A stretch of DNA of 64,000 nt from Annona cherimola (GCA_030490835.1 CM059975.1:60441174-60505173), one strand, 5' to 3'; positions 33,832 to 46,090 are shown, numbered from the stretch's first letter. The notes: generated by a model from the sequence alone, not told the origin. Made by a program: numbers and translations.

Positions 33832-36800
33832 TGTGGCACCCCAGCCCGAGCGTCACAATCTTATTCCAAGATCTATCGATTGGTAAACGTGATCAGGATT
33901 GTTGCCCCGTCATACGGCGGGCTATTTGGATATTTATCCACTTTATCTTAACTCCTTAGGAGTTTATATCATTTTATATGTTTCATTTAAAATATACACA
34001 TATGATCTCATAATTTCCACACTTAGTCATATCATGATAAATCATTCTTTAACAATTGACCATAAATTTTTTTTTGCTATTTATAATCACAATCATCACA
34101 TAGTCATAAACATAGTAAACCCTTATACAACATTCAATCACCAATAATATGATTATACATACAACCATATAATTTATAGAGTTCAATCACAGGTAGCTTG
34201 TAGAAATTCATTTTCTCTTCTTGAATCTCCACCTGTGCTCCTTGTATGGTTCTCCCTTCATCTGTCTTTAGGATTTAAAAAACAAAACTGTGAGTCAAAA
34301 CTCAATAAGCAAGGTATAAGGTTTTCAGGCAATATATTTTTATTGAAAATAACTTGGAAAGCCACATTATACCCACTCGAGGGTATATCTTAAAAACATG
34401 TTTCTCATACCCGTCCAGGGTATGTCATAAACAATGCGATGAATTATTTAAAATCATGACATTCTTTTGGATAGAAGCTAGCTAGGCAACCATCCACTTT
34501 CATTCTCTCTCCCATTCCCTGGAGGCGCCGCCAGCCCTCGGCCTCTCTTAGCAACTTGGTCGTACCAAAGGGGGACATTTGGTCTGCTTACACCTTTGAG
34601 GTGGACCTCATACTTTGTGCACATGCATCTTTCATAAACATAAACTTGACATGCTAGCATGATTTTTCATTCATAAATCATGAATTCATTATTTGACATA
34701 AGTACTTAAAAAGCTGTAAGTAATTTATTTATTTCATTGGAAATAACATTTCAATACACATTTAAATAAGGAATGACCATCCTTAAACAACTTAGAAAGA
34801 ATTGAAATTATTCATTTGCTAACTCATTTAAATACTTAGAATATCATTGATAAACATTTGCACATATTTTGATAAAACAAAGCATTTAGAAAACTGTTTG
34901 CTTACCTTGCTTGCTTAGCTTTCCGCCTCGTTAACCTCTTTGCCTTTGCCTTTATATAAACGTAGCATTGCATTCATAATAATCCATTTGCTTGCACTCA
35001 CTTAGTTTTCCAATCCCATAATCCATATCATACATAATTAACTTGGATTTTCAAGTCGATTATACATACACAACATACACATGTGCATTGCATCATCCAT
35101 TCCATATTGTGTTTTAATCCCATATTTAAGGTAAACATATAACATTCATTCATACTTTAACATATGAGAATTTATATTTCCCATTAACCATTTTTCATCT
35201 ATTTTCTATTTTTCCTACGTCAATGCTTATTCTAAGCATATAAGTAACGTTTTAAGCTTCATAAATAAATCTCAAATATTGAGAAAATCACACATCATTC
35301 ATACAGAAATATCCTTGTGCATTTCATCACATATTCATGCATATTTTTCATTTTAACAAATTCACATAAGTCACATATCATCTATTAATACATATGCTCA
35401 ACATATGTTCAATGTATAACACATATATTATGTGTTTCTTAAAATTTCTTAACACAGAAACTTACACCTATTTTCATCATATTAATATATACTTTAAGGT
35501 TTAATTTTGAATTTTTAATCCATTTATGACTGATTTCCAAAACAGCCATGTTAAGACCCATTTTTCATCTTTTCAACACCTCCTTCAAGACTTAAATCAT
35601 ATCAGATTTTTAAGTCATAATTTTCAGCAACTAAATATGCTTCTATTTACCCAAATTTAGGGTATTATCACATATTTAAAATCAATAATTCATTTTCTTC
35701 CATAACAGAAATATTTTCATACATGTAGGGTATCCATTTTGACCCGTTTTAACGTGTCCAAACATATATCCATAAAATCAAATTTAGGAAAAATCTTTCC
35801 AAACCCTTTTGGAAATTCAAAGTAACTTAAACCTAGGATAATTTACCCTCCATAACATCCATAAATCATTTACTTACAAACAACAACAAAAATCATATGG
35901 AAAGCACCCATTTTTGCCCCCATTTGGATGTCCCATATACATACCCAAAAAAATCAGATTTAGGGAAAACTCATCCAGCCCACTTAGGCCATCCAAAGGG
36001 TCCTTAATTTGGGGTACGTTACCCTACAATTCATCCATAAACAATTTAAGCACTTCCTTGTATCATTTTTAACTCAAAAATGGAAAAATCGAGTATTTCT
36101 TGAAACCCTAAGTTCCATATTTGCTAAAATCATTAAAAAATTCTTAAATCAATATATGTAATACAAAAGAACATGAATTACATCCAAATAATCATGATTA
36201 AATAATACAGAAACTTGGTTTAGGGTTTTGAGAATTTCCAAGTTAGCTTTCATCTCAAATTCCAACCTTAAATTTCCATTTTCACTCTCTTGAACTCTTG
36301 ATCTCATTTAAATGTTTCAATAATCATTCAATACCCATATTAAGGCATTATAACTCAACCTTTAAGAGTTCTTTATGAACCATATTCATGGCTCATGAAT
36401 AGAGAGATAAAAACTTAGGTTTTACTTACTTGAATCCAACTTGTGTTGTTTGGTTCTTCTTCTTTTTATTCTCCTTTTTCTTCCTATTTTTCTTCTCCTT
36501 TTCTCCTTCCCCTTGGTGCGTGTCCAAGAGCTCCTCCCACACTTAGCAAACTTTGGGATTTTTTTTTACCCTTTTTTCATGTGCATATTTTCAAGCTATA
36601 TATCCTTTTTTATATTTTTTTAACCAGCTTATGGGACCCACTTGCCACATGTCATGAGGGTAATTTATTTCTACCTTATACCTTGATGACATGAAATTTT
36701 TATATCCAAGTAAAATATGCATTTACTAATTATCAAAAATCCACAAAATCCATGCATTTAAGTAATGCATTGTTGTCCACCCAAGTGACGCCCCCTCTAT

Positions 36801-37759
36801 GCTAGCTTTTGACATTTTTTTGCCATATTTTTCACATATTTATGTGCCCATTTACTTCAACTAGGTATTAGGCAACTTAGACACATATTTTAGCATTTTT
36901 TAAAAATCACATTTCATGCCCAAAATGCGCTTGGACGTCCACTTGAATTGCCACATAACCTATGCTCCATTTGAGCTAGCTAGTAGGCATTAATCTTTGG
37001 AATTTAATCCTTAAATTTTACATATATTTTACCATTAAAAAAATCCTTAATATCCAGTTCCTTCTACCATAATTTGACACCTTGCATAGCATTAAAATAT
37101 GTCATTATTTCAAATACTTTTTATTAAATGCTATGGTAGTCTAGGGTACACAAACTCAATTCTAGGTACCTTTTTCTAATTAACAACTTTTACATGGTAA
37201 TTAGCTTAATCAAATCCACTCATACCATAGATATCATAATTTTATTCAACTGTTTCAAATTTTATCTTAAACCGACGTTTTTACGTCAAGTTATGAACCT
37301 TTGAAAATAACCTTAGAGTGTGAGATTAAAAATAAATAATTATCACCTTAATCTCATCACTTATAACTTAATCCAATATTTATATAAGGTTGAGCCCAAA
37401 ATCATGAGCTTGCCTTTAAAATTTCATCTCATTTCGCCTTATAGGCGTCAAGTTATGAATTTTCTATGATTTTCAACATAAGTCTATAATTTCTATTTTA
37501 ATTTCTATTAATTAAATCATGAAAATTAAAATAAATATTCATACCATATTAGAATATACTAATTCTGATTAAGCCTCTTTATTCATCTTGACTCACATTG
37601 GGCTTTGGCGACTAATCGTAATCACCATTCTTAATTGCAACCCTAATTGCAAAATTCAATAAATTCATGAAAATCATTCAAAAATCAATCAATTCACATA
37701 AATCATTCATTATACCTTAAATGAAATTATTTGAGTCCTACTTGGGTCTGGGTATTACA
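33832..37759 (-). mobile_element. Gypsy-type solo LTR nested in the 5' LTR (TSD CAATC)
   Basis: On + it runs TGTGGCACCCCAGCCCGAG to GTCTGGGTATTACA, 3928 bp, with perfect CAATC at 33827-33831 and 37760-37764. It shares blocks with the host LTR (GGTAAACGTGATCAGGATTG near 33881, a GCGCCGCC box near 34525) but is too diverged to be a duplicate, so it is a related family. In sense: TATAAAAAAGG near 36610, donor CA|AGTAAGTAAA region at 36429, acceptor AAAG|GCAAAGGC at 34950, donor AG|GTAAGCAAAC at 34905, acceptor AAAGACAG at 34262. The ORFs inside are chance frames. Confidence 0.88.
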
Positions 37760-37764
37760 CAATC

Positions 37765-40387
37765 GGTCCGCTTATACCTCTAAAGTGGACTTAGTACCTT
37801 GTGCACCATGAATATAAACATGCTAGCATGATTTTCATGAATAACCATTGAACCATAATTTACCAACATCATTTTTTCAAGTCATTTTGCAAGAGTTATA
37901 GGGATGGTCATCCTTAAATAATTACAAAAGCATTTAAACATCCATTTCCAAGATATATTTCAAAGTATTTAAATATCAATTTGCAACATATTGTCAACAT
38001 TTTAAGAAAGCAAGTTTTTCAAAAGTTTGCTTACTTACCTGAATTCACTTCGGTCTCTTTCTTCAACCTTTTCCTTGCCTTTACCTATATAGATGAGAAT
38101 GACATTTTATTCATTCCATGTGCTTGTACATCTTATAGTTTTCCAACCCACTTAAATTTACATCAACTTGCTTAGCCCACTTTCTTTTAAGTTGGATGTT
38201 AATTTTCCAATTCACACATTGGTATGACTTATGCTTCCATAGCCACCATTCTTTTCATTTTTAATACCCTTATTTAGGGTAAGTTTTTCACATTCATTAC
38301 AACCATTAAATTAACTCAACATATGGAAGTTCCACACCTCCCATTTATCATTTAACACCTATTCTTTACATTTTCACATTAGTGCTCATTTAAGGCACTT
38401 ATGAGTTAGGGCAACTAATTTTAGTCCCAAATTTTTGAGATTTTATAATTTTTCCATAACAGCCCTATCTTTTCTCATTTTACAATATTTTCCTTTCATT
38501 TTTATATTTTAGCCAATCATACTTGGTCATTTCCCATTCTTGCCATCCATATCCATCATGTGCTCTCTCTTAGTCACACATACATTATGTGCTAATCAAG
38601 TTTATATAAAATAGAATTTTTCCTTAAAATTTTGCCTAATTTAGACACTTATTTTGTACATAATTTAGGGTATAATCATGAAATTAAAACCCATAAATCA
38701 AATTACTCAAAATAGCAACTTTCCCTCCATACTGTCCACTTTGGACATCCACATCATTGATGCCCTATAATAGATTTTTACATTTTTATTTTCAGCCCTT
38801 TGGACATCCTCTCATGCTCCATATTTAGGATATTTTACCCTCATAATCACCCATATAAGTTGTTGTTTCAGTCATGCACCAATTCTACCTTAAATAAGTA
38901 AAATTTTCATCAAGTTGTCAACCCTAAGTTTCATCTTTCTAAGGTCCATCAAACATGCTTGGTTTAACATATATTAAATATGAAAACATCTCACATAATC
39001 CATTCATGACATATGCTCAAAACAGCAACATTAAATGGAAATATATAAAAATTCCCGCATGGTGCACTGTTGTAAACAACTCTAACTTCATATGTAGCCT
39101 TCTTGAATGCTTAAATTGAATCTTCTCATTCATTTAACATTTAATAACCCTATCAAAGGCTTCATAAATCATCCCTTAACATTCATAATGAATCAAATTT
39201 ATGATTCATTGATTGAGCTAGAAAACTTGGAAATTATCAAATCAAACTTGGTTTAATACCTACTTGTGATTGTGTAGTTTTGCTTCCACCTTGCCTTGCT
39301 TGTTTTCTCCTCTTCTTTTTCTTCTTTTTTTCTTGCTTTCTCCATTGCTTGGGACATCCAGCTGCTGGACCCGTAAGTTTTTTTTCCTTCAAAGCTGTCT
39401 AAAATGGGATGTGCAAGCTGCCCTCGCTTCTCCTTTTATATTAATGCCTTTAACCCTCTTAATTTTCATCCCATTTTTGAGGTTTAATAATGTTCATATT
39501 TATCCCCATTGAGTTGTCATATTTATCCCATGTAAATACCATTTTTACATAATTTTTAAAACACAAAACATCTGCTCAAATCTGTCCAACAAGCTGTCCA
39601 CATGATCACGTCCAACCATGCCCCAAATTTTGCCATTTTGTGGCATCAAAAGGCTACCCAAATCCCATGCATTGAACGTCCCTACCATACAGACTTTTTC
39701 ATGCATTTTTTTTATTTTTAAAAATCATAAAATTTGCTCCAAAATCCCATCTTATGTCACCTCAAACAAGACATTTAACACATTGACTTTTCATTAAATG
39801 GGAAGCCACTTTTTGAAGGAAAAGTCAAAGGTTTTGTCCATAAGTGATTCAAAGTTTTCTCATGAGATTTAGCTTAATCAAAGTCATCCATATGATAGGC
39901 CATCTCATTTTAGCCATCCACAAAGAATTTCATCTCAAAATGACCTTTTTAGTGCAAGTTATGAGCATTTGAAAATGCCTCTTGAATTTTGATAAAATTA
40001 AATAATTAACACCCTAAGTTAATCATTATTAACATAATCTATTCCATTCATGAGGTAGAGCATGTCAACATGTGGTTACCCTTCAAATTTCACGTCAATC
40101 CGCCTTATGAGCGTCAAGTTATGAATTTTTAAACAATAACCTCATTAATCCCATAATTATCATCAATTTAATCATAATTACTGGAATAATTAACCATGCC
40201 ACGTCATCATTTTCTATACCTCATTAGATCTCTTTGTACGCATTAACCTACATTGAGCTAAGGTGATCAATTTAATCACCTTACGTAATCAATTGTTTTA
40301 ATCTCAATCATTCAATTGAATCATACAATTAACCATAATTAAATGCCTAAATTACATATATGGGTCTCAAATGTTCTTAGTATCACA
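37765..40387 (-). mobile_element. 5' LTR of the gypsy element, outer part
   Basis: This resumes after CAATC and ends TTAGTATCACA. From about 37880 onwards it matches 26170-28710 far better than the inner part matches its partner (about 94-97% over two samples by eye). Leader signals in sense: donor CACAA|GTAGGTA at 39263, acceptor CTATATAG|GTAAAGGC at 38085, donor TTCAG|GTAAGTAAGC at 38038, which is intact here. Confidence 0.85.
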
Positions 40388-40790
40388 ATATAATTTTCTA
40401 GAAGAAGGTTTTCCAACCTCCATGAACTAATTTACTAATTCCAAATTCTAAATAACATATAATGTCATCAAAAGCTTTAATATTTCAATTGTGCATCTTA
40501 TTGACTTTCAAGTGTTTTTAGTTTTCAAGAGTGAATTACCACTTGTACTTGCCACTTATTTGTGAGAGCATATCCAAAGTTAGTTCTCTAATCATGTTTG
40601 ACATCTTCGAAGAAGATCTTATGGTTCGATTCTATTGCTAGGTGAGGAGCCATGATCAAGCATGGATACCCTAAGAAGACATCCAATAGTTTGATCATCC
40701 AATGATCATTAAAGTGGGTTATGCTCATTGAATGCTCATTGAAGATGGATAGTCTCCACTTGAGGTATTTCACGTAAATTGACTTAGGTG
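40388..40790 (-). pseudogene. gag: Ty1/copia gag fragment, element K (second part)
   Basis: Immediately beyond the gypsy insertion the - strand reads IKAFDDIICYLE near 40460, resembling the copia gag segment before the basic linker (DDISRHLELE type), and it would join in direction with the fragment at 24841-25265. Further right, frame 40588-40773 could be N-terminal gag, but I recognise no firm motif there. Confidence 0.4.
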
Positions 40791-40802
40791 TTATACCTAA
40801 GT
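40782..40802. repeat. Hairpin-forming palindrome upstream of a TATA box
   Basis: ACTTAGGT (40782-40789) and ACCTAAGT (40795-40802) are perfect 8 bp inverted arms with a 5 bp loop. A further CTTAAGTCAA (40810) echoes TTGACTTAGG. The box CCTATAAATAG follows at 40843. Confidence 0.6.
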
Positions 40803-41288
40803 TCCTTCACTTAAGTCAAGTGAGGCATAGTACCTATTTACCCCTATAAATAGATGTGTAGGGCATCCCAATTCTTCCCAAAGCCCTTCTTCCCACTTTG
40901 TCCATTTCCTAAGCCTTTGTGTAGACCTAGAACTCTACCGAATCATCTCCATCTTCTTTCTTTAGTCTCTAAGGTATAAAAGGAAGGTTAGTTCTTCAAA
41001 TGAATCATGTCCTTTCTCTTCTAACTGCTCTTTCATCTTTATTAGCGATCCTTTAAATTGCCTAACTAGTTGTAAAGAGTCAATAACAACTCATAAAAAA
41101 TTAACAACAAACCATAAAGTTAGCTCTTAACTCAAATAGCCCCATTCAGAAAATAGTTGAAGTTCAATAGTAAAACTGTTCAATTCTCTCTACAAGTACA
41201 TGGGTTGTCGATTGTAGTATTTAAAATATCAATTCCATAGGGAATTTAGGACATAAAATGTTGTTTTCAAACACTTACATCGAATACC
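40803..41288 (+). other. LTR-like leader with TATA box, and start of a second LTR-like piece
   Basis: TATAAATA at 40845-40852 is followed by C/T-rich leader (TTCTTCCCAAAGCCCTTC), typical of an LTR R region. From about 41170, ACATGGGTTGTCGATTGTAG...CATAGGGAATTTAGGAC matches 43520-43610 (CGCACGGGTTGTATATTGTAG...). So a second repeat family begins here and is cut at 41288 by LTR D. No gene is seen. Confidence 0.45.
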
Positions 41289-42863
41289 GAATGAATTGGA
41301 TTCTTTCGAACTTCTTTTGATAGAAAAAACTTTACCCCTTATGATTTTAATTCCCTTGAATGATAAAATGGAGAGTGTAGAATATATAAGATCACAAACA
41401 AAAGACACAAGAAGTTATAGTGGTTTGAGACAACTCTTCCTACTCTACTCTTCCAAGAACACACTCTTGTATCTTGGATTCCACTATTTCAGCAATGATA
41501 TAGCTTAGAGCTCTAACTCTTTTTTAGATTACAGCTCTAAGGAGCTTTTATAATCACAGCACAAGAAGACAATACGTCTCACTCCAACCATACATTATTT
41601 GTCTTTACTTAGCCTTACTCTCCAATACCAAGCTGAGTAGCAATACAACAAAATGGATTAGAAAAGAAATCTACATGTCACATAATGTGTAGAGAAATTG
41701 TCGCACAGAAGAGAACTTTAAGAAGCTTGAAATTGCTTGTACGTTGCAGCTCTTGCCGTGAATGTGAGAGTTCTTCTTGTAGAGCACTTAACGCAAACTT
41801 GAATGCTTATAAGAGGGAACGTGTAAGCTTAATTAATGTTTTAGCTAACCCTTATAACTTCCCTCGTCATGATTTAAATAGAGGATGAAATATTTTGAAT
41901 GTTAGAGGGTAGGTGGTATGCATTAAGTGTGCCAACATTTGAATTTTTCCAACCATTATAGCGCAAGTCTCGTCTAGAGTTGACTTTGGGTTCGAATTCA
42001 CGAAAGTCACAGACTAAAGTCGACTAGAGGTGCAATTTTGATCAGGTTATTTCCTTCTTCTAAGTCCTTCAAATTTAGTACTCTCAAGATCCATCTTGGG
42101 TTGACTTGGTCATCGACTTGAATTAAGTCGAATGTGGAGTCGACTTCAAGTGTGACTTGCCGTGTCGCTTGACCAGTCAGTGGAAATATGCAATCCCTAA
42201 GTAGACTTAACCCTGGAACTTCGAGTAAGTCGCTAGTGAAGTTGACTTTGCTATGCGACTTCACTGCTCATTTGACATTTTGAACTTCATGAAATACATC
42301 TTTTTGGCTTCAATCTTCTTAGTCATTGATTTGAGTCGACTTGGTCTTAAACTTTGTCTAAGTCACAGGGGAAGTTGATTAGAATGTGCGGCTTTGTTTC
42401 TGGCACTTAGTATTTGAGTCTTTTTTCAGTTCTTCAGAAACTCAAGTCAAAGATTGAGGTTGACTTAGTCTTCAACTTCACTCAAGTAGCAAGGGGATCG
42501 ACTTAGGTGCAACTTCATCTATTTTAATTTGAGTCAATGAAAATATGCAACCCGCTGAGTCGACTTGGCTATCGACTTTGCCTAAGTCATAATTGGAGTC
42601 AACTTGGGTCTCGACTTGACCTGCCTGCGCTTCAATTCTTGTGGTCTTCCATCCTAAGTTTCATTTTGAATTTGACTTGAATGCGGACTTGACACAAGTT
42701 GAATGTCTGAGTCGGCTTGGCTATGGGACTTTGTTTTCTATACTTTGATATTTGAATTTTCTTGCTTGAAATCATTTCATCAATCTTGTTAGTACCCTTT
42801 AATACTCAAATTTGGATTGTTAAAACCTAGGTTCCTCTTAATTTTCTAGTTAAGTTCACAACA
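41289..42863 (-). mobile_element. SIRE-family LTR D, truncated
   Basis: On + it begins GAATTGGATTCTTTCGAACT, lacking the first 60-70 bp of the LTR, and ends AGTTAAGTTCACAACA at 42863. Blocks include TTATAGTGGTTTGAGAC near 41416, TTGTATCTTGGATTCCACTA near 41466 and the TCGACTT field at 41960-42730. The frame 41685-41888 is a chance ORF in the LTR. It abuts the env-like fossil that follows, with opposite sense. Confidence 0.75.
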
Positions 42864-43500
42864 TTTGCCACCCTAATTACGAGTGTTAAGACTCCTAATT
42901 GCCCATTATGTGTATCCCGAGGGAAGAGAAAGAAATCAAGTCAACCCTCGAGAAGCTGAACTTTTATGGAAAGTTGCAAACAAGAAGTAAGTTAGCTTGC
43001 CTCGGTTGTTTTTAGAGGCATTAGATCTAAAGGAGGATAATCTATGGGAGATACTCCCTTATGGGACTTAGATTACCAAAATCCTTGAGCACTTTGACAT
43101 AAACCTAGATGGAGAACCTTTTGATGCCTTAAAGCCTAAAAATGTTATCAATAAGGCCCTATCACAAGGATGAAAATTGATATTGAGGCATTTTGAGCTG
43201 TCCAAGTATAGGCTAAGATGGGAGGTGGATACCCAATAGAGCCCGAGAGATAGGATGCACCATTTGAAGGGGAGGTTCCATCTCATTCCACTCCTTGTGA
43301 GCTATTTCATTTGTCTCCTCAGGCATCACCCCGGCCTCATTCTCCTATTATCTATGCCTCCCATTCATCTCAGATGTCAAGAGCCTCTCCTAGACCTAAT
43401 CAAGCTCCACACATCGATGTCTTAGCCATTCTCGCCCATTTTTAAGTTTAGAGAGTAGAATTACTTGAGTTAGGCACCCTCCATTTTTCTATGACTCAAA
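42864..43500 (+). pseudogene. SIRE-type env-like ORF, fossil copy 3 (C-terminal part)
   Basis: It starts abruptly at TTTGCCACCCTAATTACGAG, which aligns with the middle of copy 2 (complement of about 8625). Decayed + frames then read ALDLKEDNLWEILPYGT near 43020, ITKILEHFDINLDGEP, NVINKALSQG near 43150, and a Ser/Pro/His-rich tail (complete with 'catctcagatg' runs) to about 43450. This matches copies 1 and 2 in order and content. LTR D interrupts it at the N-terminal side and an LTR-like stretch follows on the other, so its parent element is otherwise lost here. Confidence 0.6.
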
Positions 43501-45292
43501 TGTTGTTTGCAATCTCATCGCAAGCGCACGGGTTGTATATTGTAGTATATAAATATTAATCCACGGGGAATTTGGGACTTAAGATGTTGAATCTAAACAC
43601 TTTCCAACCAAATAAGATAAGGAGAAGAAAGAATAGGAAAAAGAAAAGTTGATCTGTAGAGCATAAAACAGGGATTAGAAATCATAAGATTGAAAGCACC
43701 TAGGATCTAAGATTTTATATACATCTTCTGCAACGGATACATGGAGTGCTTACTTAATCTGGATATTATGTATTAAAAGAGAACTATCCCTATATTATCC
43801 TTATAACTTCTCTCGAAACCCATAAGGCGTACCTTAATCTTCTAAACCACCTATTCTCATGGGATTAAGTCAATTAGAATCCATTAAGTTCTACGAAAGT
43901 TTATAAAATTCCTCAAGGTCATCATACCTATTCTCATGGTCTTAGATTTTCAGTTATAATATCTTAATTTTTCTATATTAGACTTCTACCTCTTGGTTCC
44001 ATCACCTAATATACGAGAATCATTGCCAAAGTGTAGGCCTTTACACCAAGCAAGCATTAAATCACAAGATATTAAATTAACACACAATATCAGTCACGAA
44101 TAAATCAAACCACGATATCCATTATATTATACGTATGTTACATCCAAAATCCTAGATTAAGGGTTTAGCCCAGCATGTTTATAATAAAAATCAAATACAA
44201 AATAATATTGTATTCAAAGTCCATCACAAACAAGACAACTAAATCAAAATAAAAGAAAAAAAGAAAGCTTATTAATTGGAAGCCCCGATGATGTCTCGAC
44301 CGCCTCAACCAACTCATCGCCTCTCCTTTTGCTTCATGCTCTATGCCTTCTCTCGCTCTTCGGACCTCAACCCAAGTTCCCAAGACATTCTCTAATCCTT
44401 TGGGATGTTCCTAGGAGGTGTTTTTATAGGGTTCTAGGAGGCAACTTGCACACATAGTCCAAAATGAACTGAGAATTATGCATGAACAGTAACATGAATA
44501 GTGTGGATACTGTACATGAATAGTGCGCATGAATACTGCATGTGAATAGTGCAACGCATGAACAGTAACTGCGTATGAATAGTGCCTTGCTTGAAACCCA
44601 GTTTTGCTTCAAATTTGAGTCTTAAATTTGCAATTTACTCCCGTTTCCATCGACGCTTATCAATTTGCCCATGTTGTATACCAAAATTGCACGTATTCCT
44701 CCTACTTTACACAAATCAGTCAATCGTGAGTGTTTTACGCTTTGTAAAGCTAAATCAATTAAAATACGATTTAAAGTATCTTAAACACTCAAATTTTTCT
44801 CAATTAACAATCAAAATTCATAATATAAATGTGACTCAACAAATGCATGACAAATAAGCTTTTCTTCAACAAGAAATCAAATGAATTAAATATCATCGTG
44901 CATTGGGTTGTAGGCGTAATCATCCCATTCCTAGCCATTCCAATTTTGATCTTTATTGGGGAGAGTTTATGGTTACTTAACCTACACTTCAAGACAAATC
45001 CAATCCATCTTTTACTCCATATGACTCAGCATCCCATTATGATCCAGTCTCATCTACCCCCCTATTCCTCAAGCGCAAGAGTCCATCCTATCTCATATGT
45101 CCTTTTCTATAAATCCCACAATGCTCTCAAACTTCCTTTGTACCATTTTTTATGTTTTACAAAAAGGGAGAAAGAGTTGAGATGTTTGAGATGTTATTAT
45201 TCGGGTTGGGTAGTTTGTATTCTAGGGACTTTTGACATTTTGTTGCAATATTGAAGAAATCGATATGCAACTAAAATGCAATTGAATGAAAA
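43501..45292. mobile_element. Unclassified LTR-like repeat (E)
   Basis: It opens with a 'cgcaagcgcacgggttgt' box followed by CCACGGGGAATTTGGGAC, a start common to several plant LTR families (general knowledge), also present at 41170-41288. It has no coding remnant; the overlapping small ORFs on both strands (44165-45254) do not agree with any motif. It contains the minisatellite at 44480. The right edge is uncertain; the MITE at 45296 follows. Confidence 0.4.
44480..44586. repeat. Degenerate ATGAATAGTG/ATGAACAGTA minisatellite
   Basis: The 10-14 bp word CATGAATAGTG or CATGAACAGTA recurs about seven times between 44480 and 44586 with small spacer changes (also GTGGATACTG and GCATGAATACTG). 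It is a short, imperfect array within an LTR-like stretch. Confidence 0.75.
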
Positions 45293-45295
45293 TAA

Positions 45296-45558
45296 GGGTG
45301 TGTTTGGCAATAGTTAAAAAATGTCAAGTCAAAACTTTTCAATCGAAAACTTTTCACTCTCCACAACTATCATATTTTTTAATTATTTTTTTACATTTTT
45401 CTATACAACTACCCTACTTTTTAATCATTTCTACACAACTACCTACACAACTAAACTATCTATTTTAACTTTATCATCTTTACTACTCATCATTACCCCT
45501 ATCATATCACATCATTTAACAACTTTTATTCTTTAAAACTTTTCATCAAAAATTTTAC
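45296..45558 (+). mobile_element. Tourist-like MITE, 3' end lost
   Basis: It starts GGGTGTGTTTGGCAATAG after TAA (45293-45295) and matches the copy at 55793 through TTTTCATCAAAAATTTTAC. The expected CCAAACGCACCC terminus and right TAA are missing; the text runs into AAGAAAAATGACTTTTT instead. The ORFs 45286-45536 are frames of the MITE. Confidence 0.75.
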
Positions 45559-46090
45559 AAGAAAAATGACTTTTTAAGCAAGATTTACACTATCATAACT
45601 GTTACTTAGCTACATATTAGTATTTGTAGCCAAAAAAAATGGCTGCCAATTCCCAATGTCTACTTTGTAGCATAAAGTCTTATTCAAAGATTTTTAGCAT
45701 TTGTTACACATAGATTGACCTTATATGATGAAATATATGGGTAGTTTTGCTATGATTTGTCGTATATAGTCCTCACCCGCTACGTAAAATATTAAACACA
45801 ATAGATAATAACATCTATATGCAGCAAATTTTTTTCGCTTTTGACATTTATTCGCAATAAATTTTTTCTACATTTAATTTTTATTTATAGAAAAACTAGG
45901 TTGCATTTAGCATTTTATTTATAACAATTTTTTTTTGTGTTTAATCTTTTACTTGCAGTGAAAATTTCTCCTTCATTTAACTTTTACATGCAGCAAAATT
46001 GGGTTGCATTTAATTTTTTTTACTTTTAACATTTACTTGTAGCAAAAATTTTTCTACATTTCCTTTTGCATTTCCTAATAATTATAATAA
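45559..46090. repeat. AT-rich field of degenerate repeats, possibly CACTA subterminal
   Basis: The junction ACAAGAAAAATGACTTTTTA resembles a CACTA terminus (CACTACAAGAAAA) lacking its first bases. Beyond it, words such as TTTACTTGCAGCAAAA and TTGCATTTAATTTTTA recur at irregular spacing of about 50-70 bp from 45815 to 46070. Subterminal repeats are typical of CACTA elements, but no partner end or transposase was found. Confidence 0.35.

Larger units (their letters stand above)
25266..40387 (-). mobile_element. Ty3/gypsy element (chromovirus/Tekay-like), RT deleted
   Basis: It reads right to left: 5' LTR (33035-40387, split by a solo LTR), primer site, extra ORF, gag, protease, a stub of RT, integrase, purine tract, 3' LTR (25266-28710). 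The sense LTR ends are TGTGATACCAAGAACATT and GGGCGCCACA. The flanks ATAAA (25261-25265) and ATATA (40388-40392) are a one-mismatch target duplication. Gag, DSGATHSF protease and the C-terminal integrase block with ATWE are typical of Tekay/Del-type chromoviruses (family knowledge). RT and RNase H are absent. It is inserted in copia element K. Confidence 0.85.

Noticed and set aside
42864..43500. Independent host gene fragment
   Set aside because: Its blocks match the env-like ORF of elements A and B in order, so it is retrotransposon-derived.
44480..44586. CRISPR array
   Set aside because: Units are short, imperfect and lack unique spacers of constant length; the context is a plant LTR.
45286..45536. 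Two overlapping forward ORFs of 60-71 residues
   Set aside because: They are frames through a Tourist MITE; the same frames appear in the other MITE copy at 55765-56124.
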